64,000 bases of DNA from Rhyacichthys aspro (lineage: Eukaryota > Chordata > Actinopteri > Gobiiformes > Rhyacichthyidae): positions 13,929,906 through 13,993,905 of the forward strand of contig CM072160.1 of the NCBI GenBank assembly GCA_036850595.1, written 5' to 3'. The notes beneath the pieces are model-generated. The model searched no databases and had not been told where the DNA came from. It saw only the letters and a list, made by a program, of their open reading frames with translations. Shown here one piece after another: positions 33,689 to 45,691 of the stretch; positions within the stretch are counted from its first letter, which is position 1; each line of letters begins with the position of its first letter. A program made the translations under genes and the position numbers.

Positions 33689-36580
33689 CTACTTCTCAGC
33701 GCCGGTGGCATCTGAACAGCCAAGCCAGTACTTGGCGATAGATCTGGGGTATGGAGGCATAGCAGGGTCAACTCTCTTACTCCTGAGGTCCACCCTGTAG
33801 TATTTATCTAGGCACACAGACAAACAGCAATTCAATGGATCATTCTGAATAATGTCAGGTATAATTATTAGAGTAAAGTTACATTTTAAATTCAATCAAA
33901 CTTAATCTATCAAATATATCCTGTTTAATCTTAATTCTATATTTTGTTGTTTTCAAATACCAAATCAACAAACCACTAAAATCAGTAACTGAAAAAAGCA
34001 AGGTAAAAGGGGAACTTCTCTCATTTAGGATAATAAATTCTTTATCCTAGCCTTGTACTCATGTGAAACTGATTTGAAGCAGAACTTTAATGAAATTAGT
34101 GACTTCCTGTCCAGTCACCTCACAAACCTCTTTTCACCAATGAGCCGTATGTTCTCAACTAACTGCATCAATCATTGACAGCTGCATTTAGGATAGTCCT
34201 GGGATAAATTTAAGAGCATTGTTTTCCTTTTCTTGTGTGTGGTTTAATTCATTACATTTTTTATAAAAGTGAATGTTAAACTTCCACTGAAAACATTAGA
34301 AATATGAATTTATAAATATTTATGTAAGAAATACCTCATACCTCCTTTAAAGAAGTAGACGGTCTGAATGGGCTGGGTCTTCTGAATGAAATCCCAAGAC
34401 CTGTCATTTCTGCGGCTGTCCCTGGAGTCATAGTTGCCTCTGTTGTTCTGACGATAACGACGGTCCTGATCCCAGTCTTGATCCCAGTGCTGGCTCCAGT
34501 CTTGACCGAGCCTCTCCTCTATTTCCATCCGTCTCTCTGCCAACCTGAGACCCATCTCCATCCCCCTTTGAGCAAGGTCCTGGCCCATATTCATCCCCCT
34601 TTCAGCCATGGTCCCCCAAAAAGGTGAGCGGCTTTGCCTTCTACGACCCGACCGCTGGCCGTACTGCTGGTTCCACTGCTGACCGTACTGCTGGTTCCAC
34701 TGCTGGCCTTGCTGTCTGCCCCACTGCTGGTCCGGCTGGTAATCGGTACGGCCTGGTGTAAACCTCAAGGGAGTGACATAGATTCTGCCTGCCATGGCAG
34801 CATCCACAGGGGACTTGAGGCCTTTCCAGTCTTTATCAATGAAGTGATGGTGGTCATGGTGCTGAGGTACTGAGGAAAAAGGAAATATGTTGCTGCACAA
34901 ACTATAATTTGGCTGAAAGTAGCAAATTAATAAGAATCCACTTACAATCAGAGAAGAGCTCGCTGAAAAAGTGCTCATAATTACTGTAGTAAACATCTGT
35001 GTAATGTCTAAACAGCGTAGGTGGAGATCTCTCAGACAGGCCGATACACTCCTCGTGGGACGGCTGATGCAAAAACTCATACACATAGTACTGATCACCT
35101 GTTGGAGCATAACAGCCCATTATAAGACACTATTAAAACACTATGTGACTACATACATAATGAAGACAGCACCTCACATTAATCTTAATGAATGTGCTAA
35201 TACCTTTGAAAAAGAAGACTTTCTCTTTTCCATTGTGACCTGGTGCAGGGAGGGAAAATGCAGCATCCACATAATCAGGAATCTTGTCAAAGCCCACACT
35301 GATGTCACGAGGGTAGTCATCATCCAGGACCCCATTATCAAACCTCCAGTACTTGTTTCCCTGTGGAATACAGTTTATCTGAAGTAAGTATAGCATTCAT
35401 AGATGTTATTCAAGGAAACGAGGAAAGAGGATTCTTAACCTTAAAAATATAGGTCTTCCCCTGACAGTTCATTCTGGTAAATGCAGCATCAATCGGCCCT
35501 CTGATGCCCCAGACATCTTTAATGAGCTTTGGATAACCTGGAAGCACTGACTTTTGATCCAGTACAAAAAAGTACTCCCCTATGACAAACATATATCCAC
35601 ACATGAGATTTTAAAAAGCCAGAGTGCACATAAATAGCTTTCTTCTGTGGCAAGGTTAAAAGCAATGAACAGTAACATATTTTTGTCCACATGAATTTTA
35701 GTTCCATTTTACATTGTTACTCACCTCTGAATGCATAGATGGAACCATTTTTGAGTTGCATGAAAGAATCAAATGGTCTTTCGCTGCAGACCTCAGCATC
35801 TGGGTCGGGGGCTGCAGTAGTGGCTGTGGTGGCTGTGGTGACTGTGGTGACTGGTGCAGTGGTCGGCTCAGCTGTTATGTCCTTCCCAGGAGCTTCAGTT
35901 ATGCTGGGCTCCTCCTGTGTTGGAGGGACTGTCTGGGAAATAGCTGCATAGGTTCTGGTGTCTGCCACTTGGTGTGGTTTACTCATTTCTAATGTGCTCT
36001 CTGCTGTTTCATGTTGTCTAAGATTGAAATCTGTGGCAGGAGGCTTTGTAGGCCATTGTTGACGACTGAAGGTTGTGGTTGTAAAACCATGGCCATGAGC
36101 TGATTGCTGAAGGACTGGAGTGGTACTGTCAAACTGCTCATCATCTTCTGCAAAGACAAATGTGTCTCCTCGAGCTGAAAAGTGTTGGTAATGAAAAACA
36201 GTCCATAAAGCAACAATAAGACTGCAAGAATTACTGAACAAAACTGAGAGGGCTGTTTCTTACTCATCATTCCACAAGTGGATTCATAGTCATAGCAGCA
36301 GCTTTTGTAATATTTGCACATGGAGTCACACTGGCATTCCTTTGTTGAGTCAAAGCCATTTTCACAGCGACCCATACAGGACTCTAAAACACATAACACC
36401 ACTGACTTTTGTGAATACTGTCCTTAAAGAAATTAAAGTTCTAAAGTATACATGAAATGTTAAAAATTAGCAACCCCTCTGCCTAAAGAATAGAGGTCAT
36501 ATAATATTTTTGATCTTGTACTTACCCTCAGAAGCCAAAGTGCCCGCCAGCAGAGACAGCAGCAGGGCCCACAGTCTCAT
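33689..36580 (-). CDS. vtn: Vitronectin
   Basis: Eight exons on the minus strand join to 1,722 bp (573 aa; human VTN is 478): 36526-36580, 36264-36383, 35725-36174, 35440-35579, 35204-35360, 34946-35098, 34342-34869, 33689-33807. Vitronectin is a secreted plasma and matrix protein that binds integrins, PAI-1, heparin and terminal complement. A signal peptide covers residues 1-18. A somatomedin B domain with eight cysteines follows (about 20-57). The integrin motif RGD is at 60-62, split from the SMB exon by an intron, as is usual. A Thr/Pro-rich linker leads to hemopexin-like repeats (EYFFVLD, NKYWRFD, QYYVYEF, KYYRVDL). The basic region is unusually long: residues about 403-430 hold two copies of GQQWNQQY, then RRR and a Met/Arg/Glu stretch. 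Fish may have two vtn genes; I cannot say which this is. Confidence 0.95.
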
Positions 36581-37083
36581 GTTGGATCTGTTGTGTGAGA
36601 GAGCAGAATGAGAAAGTAATGATGGACTGTGTGCTCCCAATCATTGAAAACATGTGTCAGTCACCCTGCTTCCTTGTTTACTTTAACCATATTTCCCAAC
36701 CCCTTTCTCCACAACCCAATAAACAGTCTGAGAAAGACCAATCAATAAAAAAACAAAAGGTAAAGGGGCTAATGACCTTTAAGTCCACTTTCTACTGCAA
36801 CTTCAAAACAAGTTTATTCTCAGGTTGTAATTATACACCCACTCTGTGTAAGAGTCAGTCATTGTTTTACAAACAACAACAAAAAACACAAGTAAAAGTA
36901 ATCTAAATCTAAATGATAAATGTAGCAACAAACTCTTTAAAAACTCAGGGAAAGAATCTACAATGAACTTATTCCCTGCTACACTTCATATAGAGCACGT
37001 ATTGCAGGTAATGTTAGCTTTTACACATCGAGATGATCTAAAACTACTTATATTCCCGTTCATGTCTGTTATTTCTCGCCTGT

Positions 37084-37097
37084 CCAGCAGAGGGCCA
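37084..37097 (+). promoter_or_regulatory. CTCF-like motif
   Basis: CCAGCAGAGGGCCA is a good match to the CTCF core. It lies between the vtn and sarm1 starts. Confidence 0.45.
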
Positions 37098-37105
37098 TCT
37101 CTTGT

Positions 37106-37372
37106 TTACAGGCCTGAGCAGCATGTGCACAGTGCGCACGCTCCGACCGGCGGAGTTGCTGATGATGCAGAGGGGTCAGGGGAGGGGTGCTCCTGCTTTT
37201 CTGGTCCATCCTCTTCACACTCCTCAGCTGATGGGCTTGTAGACCTTGGACAGGCAGGTTCCCGAAAGTGTCCATACAAAAGGATGCGACAGGTCAGACA
37301 ATTGGAGCCATTTGAGCACTTCGGGTGAAAAAACGCACGATAACAACATGCATTTCTTTGTTTGAGACACAT
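37106..37372 (-). CDS. Cysteine-rich 88-codon ORF, doubtful
   Basis: An ATG-initiated frame of 88 codons lies antisense in the sarm1 upstream region. Its first half is cysteine-rich (CCYRAFF, then CSNGSNCLTC) and could form a small metal-binding or disulfide module. The second half is Ser/Pro/Glu-rich and ends in CALCTCCSGL. The local GC content is higher than around it. I do not recognise the protein and see no flanking exons. It may be a real small gene, an exon of one, or chance in a GC-rich promoter. Confidence 0.2.
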   Translation of the reverse strand: MCLKQRNACCYRAFFHPKCSNGSNCLTCRILLYGHFREPACPRSTSPSAEECEEDGPEKQEHPSPDPSASSATPPVGACALCTCCSGL

Positions 37373-37662
37373 TTAAAGGTGCCAAGAAGACAAAGAACGC
37401 AGGACTATTTTACGGACTGGAAGTGGCACAAGCGATTGGCTTGTTGGGCTAAAAGACTGTCCTCAGACTTCCCAGTGCTATTTTTGTGTGAGAGTGTTAA
37501 AGAGGCACCTTGTCAGATGTGACATCGATGGAGATGGAGGTAATGCTATTCGTTGAAAGCTGTCACTTTTGATTTACACCAGAGGCCTTCTTCTGAACGC
37601 ATCCACTCGCACGACCAGAGGATTAAAGGCCCCTCTGTGTTCAGACTTGTTTCTTCCGGTAA

Positions 37663-40600
37663 ATGATATTTACTCTGACGATCTTCCTGTGGAGGCTCTA
37701 CAGACATTTCTCCATCATGTTTAGCTCAGACAGACTTACAGTGCCAGATTATGTGAGCCGGTTCCAGGGCAAGAGGAGCGAGCCCAGGGCAGTTTCTCCA
37801 GGGATCAGTGCAGACGTGCAGGCGGTTTTAGACAGTACACTGCCCGCCCTGCGCTCCGCCATCAGGAGGCTTAAGACGTCCAAGGACACGTGTGATTCAG
37901 ATGAGACTCGCAGGGCTATTGCTGAGATCTATCAGTTGGTTGAAGAGGCCTGGGTAATGCCCACAGTGGGGCGTCAGGTGGCCGAGGAGATCTGCAACAG
38001 AATACGGCTGGATGGAGGTCTGGAGCTGCTGCTGCAGCTCCAGCAGACACCTGCTGTGGAGATCACATACGAGTCTGCAAAGCTCCTGGAGCAGATCTTG
38101 ATCTCAGAAAACAGGTAAAATGGTATTTTAACAGTGCAAGGGGTTTTGATCAGACTTTGATCTGTAGATTTTAGTTTTTCAGATAAAACAAAACATTGCT
38201 TATTAATAACTTAAATATTACATATTGACAACCACTAAGTAACATGTCTATTATACATTGTTATGCTTGGTGCTTCTCTGCCCTGATAAAAACTCATAAG
38301 CTCTCTTGGTAACAACCTGACATATCTGCTAACCAGGATATGAAAATGTATGTATGTATGTAGCACTGCCAACAAAACTGATCACAGAAATATTACTATA
38401 CAATTCATAATTGATTTGCTTGTGACATTATTCTGATACACCATTACACAACTGTTTACTTATTTTACCTCCAAGCATTTGTTAACATGTTTCTTCATTT
38501 TTACTGGCAGAGATTATGTGGCTCGTCTGGGACTGGGGGTCATTCTCAACCTGACCCGTCAGCAGGAGGATGCACAGCTGGCCCGCAGCGTGTCTGGTAT
38601 TCTGGAGCATATGTTCAAACACACTGAGGAGACATCGGTCCACCTCATCTCGAACGGGGCCCTGGATGCCCTCTTGTTCTGGTGCCGAGGCACTGACCCC
38701 ACTGTGCTGCGCCACTGTGCTTTGGCCCTGGCTAACTGTGCCATGTACGGAGGCCACCGCTGCCAGAGATTGATGATAGAGAAACAGGCAGCTGAGTGGC
38801 TTTTCCCACTGGCTTTTTCCAAAGAAGATGAACTTATCCGCTTCCATGCCTGCCTAGCTGTAACTGTGTTGGCTGCAAATAAAGAAATTGAGAAAGAGGT
38901 AGTAAAATCTGGGACTTTGGAATTAGTAGAGCCATTCATTGCATCTTTGGATCCAGATGATTTTGCCCGCAGTTTATTGGACAGTGCAGACTCCATGCAG
39001 GGAAGGACAGCAGCGGATTTGCAGCACTTACTGCCATTGTTGGATGGCACAAGACTGGAGGGAAAGTGTATTGCAGCCTTTTATCTTTGTGTGGAGACCA
39101 GCATCAAGTCTCGCCAGCGCAACACCCGGGTACAAGCCCTGTCAAACTTTCACACAGCTTGTTTGCTTTTGGTTTACAATTACCATTATTTTGTCTTTTT
39201 CCAGATATTTCAAGAAATCGGGGCAGTACAGAGCCTAAAAAGAATTGTCATGTATTCCAGTAATGGTACAGCCTGTGTCCTTGCCAAGCGGGCACTCACT
39301 ATGATGGGAGAGGAAGTGCCAAAACACATTTTATCATGTGTCCCCAACTGGAAAACATGTGAAGTGCAGACTTGGCTGCAGCAAATTGGCTTCAGTGCCT
39401 ACTGTGATCGCTTCCAGGTGGTTAAAACTTTGTACTGAGGTGCATTTTGGCATGTATGTTCTGCAAAACTGCCTATGACACTATTAAAGTTTTAATGTGT
39501 ATCATGCTATAGGAGCTGCAGGTGGATGGAGACTTATTGCTGAACATAACAGACAACGATCTGATTAATGATCTGGGCATGGCAGCAGGCCTCACTCGCA
39601 AGAGGTATGTGCCAAAAGCACTATGACTCAAGGTTCAAAGAAAAGTAAATAAGCTTTATTAAAGAACATTTCAAATATTTTCCTTAAGGTTCCTGAGAGA
39701 CCTACGAGTGTTAAAAACATATGCCAACTACTCTACCTGCGATCCAAACAATATGGCTGACTGGCTCGCAGAAATAGACCCTTGTTTCCGCCAGTACACT
39801 TACGGTCTAGTGCAATCAGGAGTTGATCGCAACAATGTCCAGAACCTGACTGATCAGCAGCTTGAGAAGGACTGCTACATGGACAATGGAGTCCATAGAG
39901 CCAGAATCCTGGCAGCTAGCCACAAGCCTCTAAAATCATGTCACATTGATGCACGCCCTTCAGGACCTGATGTGTTCATTAGCTACAGGAGGACGACTGG
40001 CTCCCAACTGGCAAGGTAAGAACTGAAACGTTATGAAAACATTTGTGTAACTTTAGCCAATACAATGAATCCATAGATTGCTAAGTGATATCCTCTAGTT
40101 TTAGCTGTTGATGCTGTCTTTACATTCTCACCCCTAGCCTTCTGAAAGTGCATCTGCAAGTCAGAGGATTTAGTGTTTTCATAGATGTAGAGAAGCTGGA
40201 AGCTGGAAAATTTGAGGATAAACTTATCCAGAGTGTACAGCGGGCACGTAACTTTATCCTGGTGCTCTCGGCAAATGCACTCGACAAGTGCATGGGTGAT
40301 ACTGCCATGAAGGACTGGGTGCACAAGGTCAGGATCTTTTCATTGATAGCATTATTTTGTAAAACAGCAATAACACTGACTACATGACTATCCACTTTGA
40401 TCACTTTCTGCAGGAAATAGTCACTGCTTTGGCTTGTAAAAAGAACATTGTTCCTGTCACTGATAATTTTCTGTGGCCTGAACCAACGTCTTTGCCAGAA
40501 GACATGAGGTCCATCCTCAATTACAATGGCATCAAGTGAGTTACTATGCAATCAACAGGCAGCAGAAATTGAATTAGACAATCATTAACATAAAAGGGGA

Positions 40601-40877
40601 ATGTGTGGTGTGCATTTAATTTGGCAGGATTGCTTTTCATATTTGATTAAGACGCCTATGTAGACTTACAGTGACTTTAATTTGTCAGGACTTGAATTTT
40701 CTTGTACTGTTCACAGAGTTTTTTTTAATTAAAGACTTGTATAACAATTTGCCTTTCTCTTCAAGATGGTCTCATGAGTATCAGGAGGCCACAATTGAGA
40801 AGATACTACGCTTTCTTAAAGGACACCAAGACCAGGCTGACGGTCCGGACTGCTCCAAAGCACCAAAGAAAAAGTGA
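37663..40877 (+). CDS. sarm1: Sterile alpha and TIR motif-containing protein 1 (NAD+ hydrolase)
   Basis: Eight exons join to 2,127 bp (708 aa; human is 724): 37663-38114, 38511-39129, 39205-39417, 39513-39604, 39689-40015, 40138-40327, 40414-40535, 40766-40877. SARM1 is the NAD+ glycohydrolase that drives axon degeneration. The N-terminal leader (MIFTLTIFLWRLYRHF) matches the mitochondrial signal of the human protein and sets the start. An ARM domain (about 40-380) keeps the allosteric Trp and Arg of EEAWVMPTVGRQ. Two SAM domains follow (about 390-530), then the TIR domain (from DVFISYRR). The BB-loop EAGKFED is intact. Glu632, in WVHKEIV, aligns with catalytic E642. The protein should be active. 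The stop lies inside AAAAGTGAGTG, a possible splice donor, so an alternative C-terminus is possible. Confidence 0.97.
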
Positions 40878-42418
40878 GTGTGAGGAAAAGATCTCCCAAA
40901 TGTGATATAAACTCCATGTTACTAATATGGATGTCATGGCTTTGCTCAGATGCATGTAAAGCAAATTGGATATTAATTGCCCAATGACCTTAACAATTTG
41001 TAATTGAAAACCTCTCAAAATGTAAAAGAAGAAATATTTCACATGGATGTTGTATAAAGAAAACCGCCTTTCATTATGTATCCAGCTATACATGTATAAT
41101 CAGGTGAGCTATGCCTTCTTTCTCTCAGGATAATAACTGTAATTAACTTGCCTCACTGGCTCCCAGCAAATTCATCAACAGCAATTATGACATAATTTAA
41201 TGGTATTTTTTAATGTTGTAAGCATCAACTGTCTAAAACTGTTTTATGAATTAATCTGTGTTGTTTTGTTTACATCTCAACAGATAGATGGTTTTATTCA
41301 AGTAGGTGAAATATCTGTACAGGAATCGATAGGGAATCATTTCTTTGTGACTCTCAAACTCCAACCAAATACATCTCCAAATAGAAATATCCTCAAAATC
41401 ACAATAACATAATGCAAAATGTCTTAGCAATATACTATTCTTGTTATAGGCCTAGAGTTCTTCCAAATTGTCAGATGCTGGCTGAGTCAATTAAATATTT
41501 ATCCGCATTGCAATTGAAAATGTATTCTTGTTCCCCAAGTATATTTATTGAAAAACTTCACACATTTAACAATAAAAAGACAAAGCAAATACTCTGTACA
41601 GATAAACTTCAGCTATTGTGTAAGTCAAGAATTACTGACCAAAAAGGTGTCAACAGGTTATTGGTGTTATTGTATAATAAATCATCATACTGTACCCTGA
41701 CAAGTCTGTTTTCTATAATGTTATAGAAAAATGTTCAATTCATTTTTAAAAATCAAACTAAAACTATTAAAAGAATTACCAAGAACAAACACCTGTATCT
41801 AAAATATGTGTGGCACATATCAGTACACTGCCAAAAGAAATAATTTTACAGTGTTTGATTCTGGGTGTTGAGTTACCAGACCACTTAACCTATTAACTTC
41901 CCTTTAAGAAATTTAAAGCTTATTTGGCAGCTTTTATTCCCTCATTGTGCACCAAGGACTTGACCTCTGATGATGATGATGTGTGGCCTTGTACTTTGGG
42001 ACTATCTGGTTTTTGTGGTAACTGTGGGGGCTTGCAGGACAAAATGTTCCGATCAATATGGATCCACAAGAGGCGGACCCTTGATGAAACTCAATATTCC
42101 CTGGCTGCCTGATTACAACCACTACCATTCACCATTTTCTACAACATGACTCTGTGCCATGATTCTTTGGTTTATGCTTCTCATGTCAGGTAGATGTTAG
42201 TAATATTAGTTAGGAGTGTTATCTTACAAGTAAATTAGTTTGAGAATATGGTATTTCAAATGTATCCAGGTAAAATATTTTAAATCAAATGATAAAATGG
42301 CATCATTAATGTCAGAAATTCCCCAAAATGCCAAGTATCAGTGATGGACACTTCTCCAGGACAGTCGTGCTGATGTCAGGATACACACTTAGCTCAAGCT
42401 CCAGCTCCTCCCTTTGGG
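40878..42418. other. Convergent 3' region of sarm1 and slc46a1
   Basis: AT-rich 3' UTR sequence. AATAAA at 41571-41576 may end sarm1. TTTATT at 41933-41938 is an AATAAA on the minus strand, about 480 bases past the slc46a1 stop. The 60-105 codon ORFs here look like chance. Confidence 0.5.
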
Positions 42419-44580
42419 TCAGGACTCTGCACAGTCTCTCTGATCTCTCCTTTGTTCTAAACACTGCAGGGTGCTACAGAAACAATTAAGAAAAATACTG
42501 AAAAAGTGAGGTATTTTACTATTTAAACTATGCTGTGTCTGAATAAGAATTCGGAGGAAAGAAAATCCAGATTTACCAGATTATTCCAGCAGGGATTAGC
42601 AGTATGATGGCAGCAAAGAGGAAAGGGAAGCCCTTCATAAAGTGCAAGGTTGCTGGGAAGAGGGAGTTAAAGATGCTACTTCCCACCAGAAAACACAAAC
42701 TCTCAACACAGGCTACAGAAGCGAACAGTACACCTGGGAATAATGGAAAAAGTATGTAAATAACTAAGGCATTGATGTCACGTTGTCATTTTAGATAGAC
42801 TGACCTTGTTCTGATGGGTCAACCAACTTGGACAGCTTTGACCTAATCACAGGAGTTGCTGCCATGAAGAGGAAACACAGACCATAACCTGGTGGTATAC
42901 AAGGACAAAGTTAAAAAATAGCAATTGTGTTGTTTGCTTGAAGATTTGGCAACAGAAAAAAATATACTGGTATTTTGATAAACTATTAGCTGTCCTGTCA
43001 TAAGATCTGTAAATCAATGTGAAACTGTCAGCAGATGTTATGGTAATTTTATGGTGTGCTTTATAAGTGACCTTTTCACCTGAACAGATCATTTACAAAG
43101 AGAGGCAACTAACAGAAGGAAGTCAGTGCCTTTTTAGACTCTAGAGTTTTAAGTCTAAAGTTAGATTACCTTCAGCTATACTCAAAACATGCATGCTGTG
43201 ATATTTTGGTAGAAAACAGAAATAATGTGCACCTGTGAACATGAGCTGGGTGGTGTCAGCAACAGAGAAAACCAGCAACCCAGTGATGTTGGAGGCTATG
43301 GCCACAAGAGCCACCCAGGAGTCCTCCAGGCAGCGTTGCATTATCTTCAGCCCTAGCAGACTGCTCAGGTAGGCCAGATGCAGAGCAGCGGATCCATAAC
43401 CAATCAGAGCAGGTCCCCAACACAACGGAGAGCTCAGCTCGTATAACACATACAGATCCCTGGTGCCAAAGTGTACAGCCACCACCAGAAAGAAGCAAAA
43501 TGTATAAAGCCACAACTTGTATCTGTGAAACCGGCCTCCACTTTCACTTCCCCCTGTGGAGTACAGCTGCCAGACTGCTTTGTGGTGCCGGACGGTGAAG
43601 AGCCTAGCAGAGGGGTCTGGATGGACAGATTCAGGGACAAACAAGTAACCGTAGAGTGCTGAAGCCAAGCATGTGGCCAGGACCAACCACATTGGATTAA
43701 TGTATCTAAATAAATAAGATGAGATTAACATAATGATTTTTACTGAGATTTATTGAGCTATCTTGATTTTTCTAATATAAATGATGACTTACCCTTGTGC
43801 CCGCCTCCACTGACCTCCAATAATGCTGGCTATCATCCCAGAAAGACCCAAACAAGCCTCGAGAATAGCCACTCTGAAGGTGCGAGACCTTCTGTCACTA
43901 ATATCAGCTATGTAGGCAAAGCAGCCAGCCAAGATGGCATTGAAATCACCCAAAATGCCACTAAGCATTCTGCCCAGAAGAAGGTAGCCCACAGGCAGCT
44001 TCAGATACATCACCACCAGGTAAACCACTGCCTGAAGAGCCAGCCCAAGGTTAGGGATGATGAGGACTGGCCTACGTCCAGCTTGGTCACTCCATGAGCC
44101 CATAAGTGGCACCACCAACAGGCCCAGAGAAAAACCCCCAAGGTTGATGTATAGGTTCCAGTGGGCTGTGAGTGTTTCTACCTCCTAAAAGGAAGCATAC
44201 ATGCGTTTGTATTAAGTGTAATTATTTTATGCTGAATTAAATACAATTATGAGTGTAGCACGTTTGCAGAGGCCTACTTTCTGCAGAGGGTCCAGGGGCA
44301 AAGAGCTGTTGCACTCTGACCTCTTGGAGCCGTTGAAACCAATGTCTTCACTGATACGGTCCCACAGATACTGAGTGGACAATGGCGCCAGCAAAGTCAA
44401 CGAAAACATGGAGAAGAACATCACGGGCTCCACAGAAACAGGCTGCGAGCACGAAAACGGTGGTTTCAAGCTCACTTCCGCCGCATTTCTGTGACCAAAT
44501 GAATCCACCGGAGAAGTTTCACCATCTGTTCCTGCGCCGGGGTCTTGGTCGAGGATTGCAGCGGTGTCCGGCTCGTCCAT
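42419..44580 (-). CDS. slc46a1: Proton-coupled folate transporter
   Basis: Six exons on the minus strand join to 1,464 bp (487 aa; human is 459): 44278-44580, 43793-44184, 43233-43705, 42805-42888, 42577-42733, 42419-42473. SLC46A1 (PCFT) is a major-facilitator symporter that moves folate with protons across the intestinal apical membrane. A long acidic cytoplasmic N-terminus precedes TM1 (VMFFSMFSLTLLAPLSTQYL). The loop between TM1 and TM2 carries NSS glycosylation potential. The signature DxxGRR is intact at residues 134-139 (DQAGRR) in the TM2-TM3 loop. About twelve membrane segments follow. The position between sarm1 and slc13a2 matches human 17q11.2. The C-terminal tail coded by the 55-bp last exon is short and cysteine-containing. 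Confidence 0.94.
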
Positions 44581-45691
44581 GTCACAGTAGTTAGTCTGTT
44601 AGCTGCTCGGTAATCTGGTAAACATTAATGCGGTTCAAACTGACCTGATAGAGTCTTCTTTGTTAGTGGTTCAGCGCAGCGCTTTTGTGTCAGTGTGTTA
44701 GTGACGCTGCGTAACGAGAGCAGAAGTAAATTGTCTCAAAAAACAAAATAGAGTAAGACAACTGCAGTTTAGCGTCAGCGGAGCGACCCCTGCTGCTCAA
44801 AAGGGGAAATTACATCAAAGAAACATTTGCCTATTTAAATATTATGTATGTTTTTATTTTATGAGAGTACTTCTGTATAAATGGAGCCTTATTATACCAT
44901 ACAACATATTTGGTTCATATTTGAACTCTTCATGTGTGAAGGGTGACCATGTGTATATCTGTAAAAACACCAATATGTCCCAGTTTTGAACAGATCTGTC
45001 CCTACTACATTTTAAGAAACACCAATCACTGCTGCAAACTTTTTACAGTTTTCCAGAGACCTTTGTTGCTTGATTTATTTGCCCCACAATGTTTTTATAC
45101 CCACAAACAGCCTTTATATTTAAACCTAGGCTGTAGCTTTATTGGGAACATGTGCCTCTATAATGTGCTTTGGCAATGGTCTGAAAAGGTCATTCTTTAT
45201 TTTTATTTTTTAGCTTTTTTAGTTTCAAATAAACAATTGCTCCTCTGGTTTTGTTGATATAATACATTGGAATAACTATTGTTTTAAACTAAAAAAATAC
45301 ATTTTACAACACATTATTTATTTAATCTGTTAGTGGGTTTGGAAAAAAAAGAAAGTGTCCCAGTTTTGAGGTCTGTAAATATGATCACCACATGTGGCTA
45401 CTTTATGACAGAAATAATCTGCTCAAAGTTATTCCCCAAAACTGTCCATTTTATCAAATCTTTGCAATTCATTTCCTTTTTTTCTGCTTTTTTATATTTC
45501 TGGAGTATTCTGTGTGTCTCTCCGTACTGTGACACACACCGAAGAGACAGGCCCCTCACTCACAAGTTAATTTTTAATCTAGTTAATGATGTTCATCAGT
45601 TTATGCTGCTGTCAGTGTCTTTATCGTCTTGGCTAGCGCTGCTGTTTCACGGTTGTTAAATGCTTTAGATGAACCGTGTCTCTTTTGGATC
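44581..45691. promoter_or_regulatory. Head-to-head promoter region of slc46a1 and slc13a2
   Basis: 1.1 kb separates the two start codons. A CpG-containing block at 44600-44800 is likely the slc46a1 promoter. The middle is AT-rich with no clear feature. A frame upstream of the slc13a2 ATG stays open but has no ATG of its own, so the start at 45692 is preferred. Confidence 0.5.

Larger units (their letters stand above)
36581..37662. promoter_or_regulatory. Head-to-head promoter region of vtn and sarm1
   Basis: 1.08 kb separates the two start codons. The left half is AT-rich. A GC-richer part (about 37060-37300) carries a CTCF-like motif at 37084 and a cysteine-rich minus-strand ORF (37106-37372). 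The sarm1 5' UTR likely occupies the last 200 bases. Confidence 0.5.

Noticed and set aside
45629..45691. N-terminal extension of slc13a2 upstream of the ATG
   Set aside because: The frame is open but begins with TTG, and the first ATG at 45692 matches the family N-terminus.
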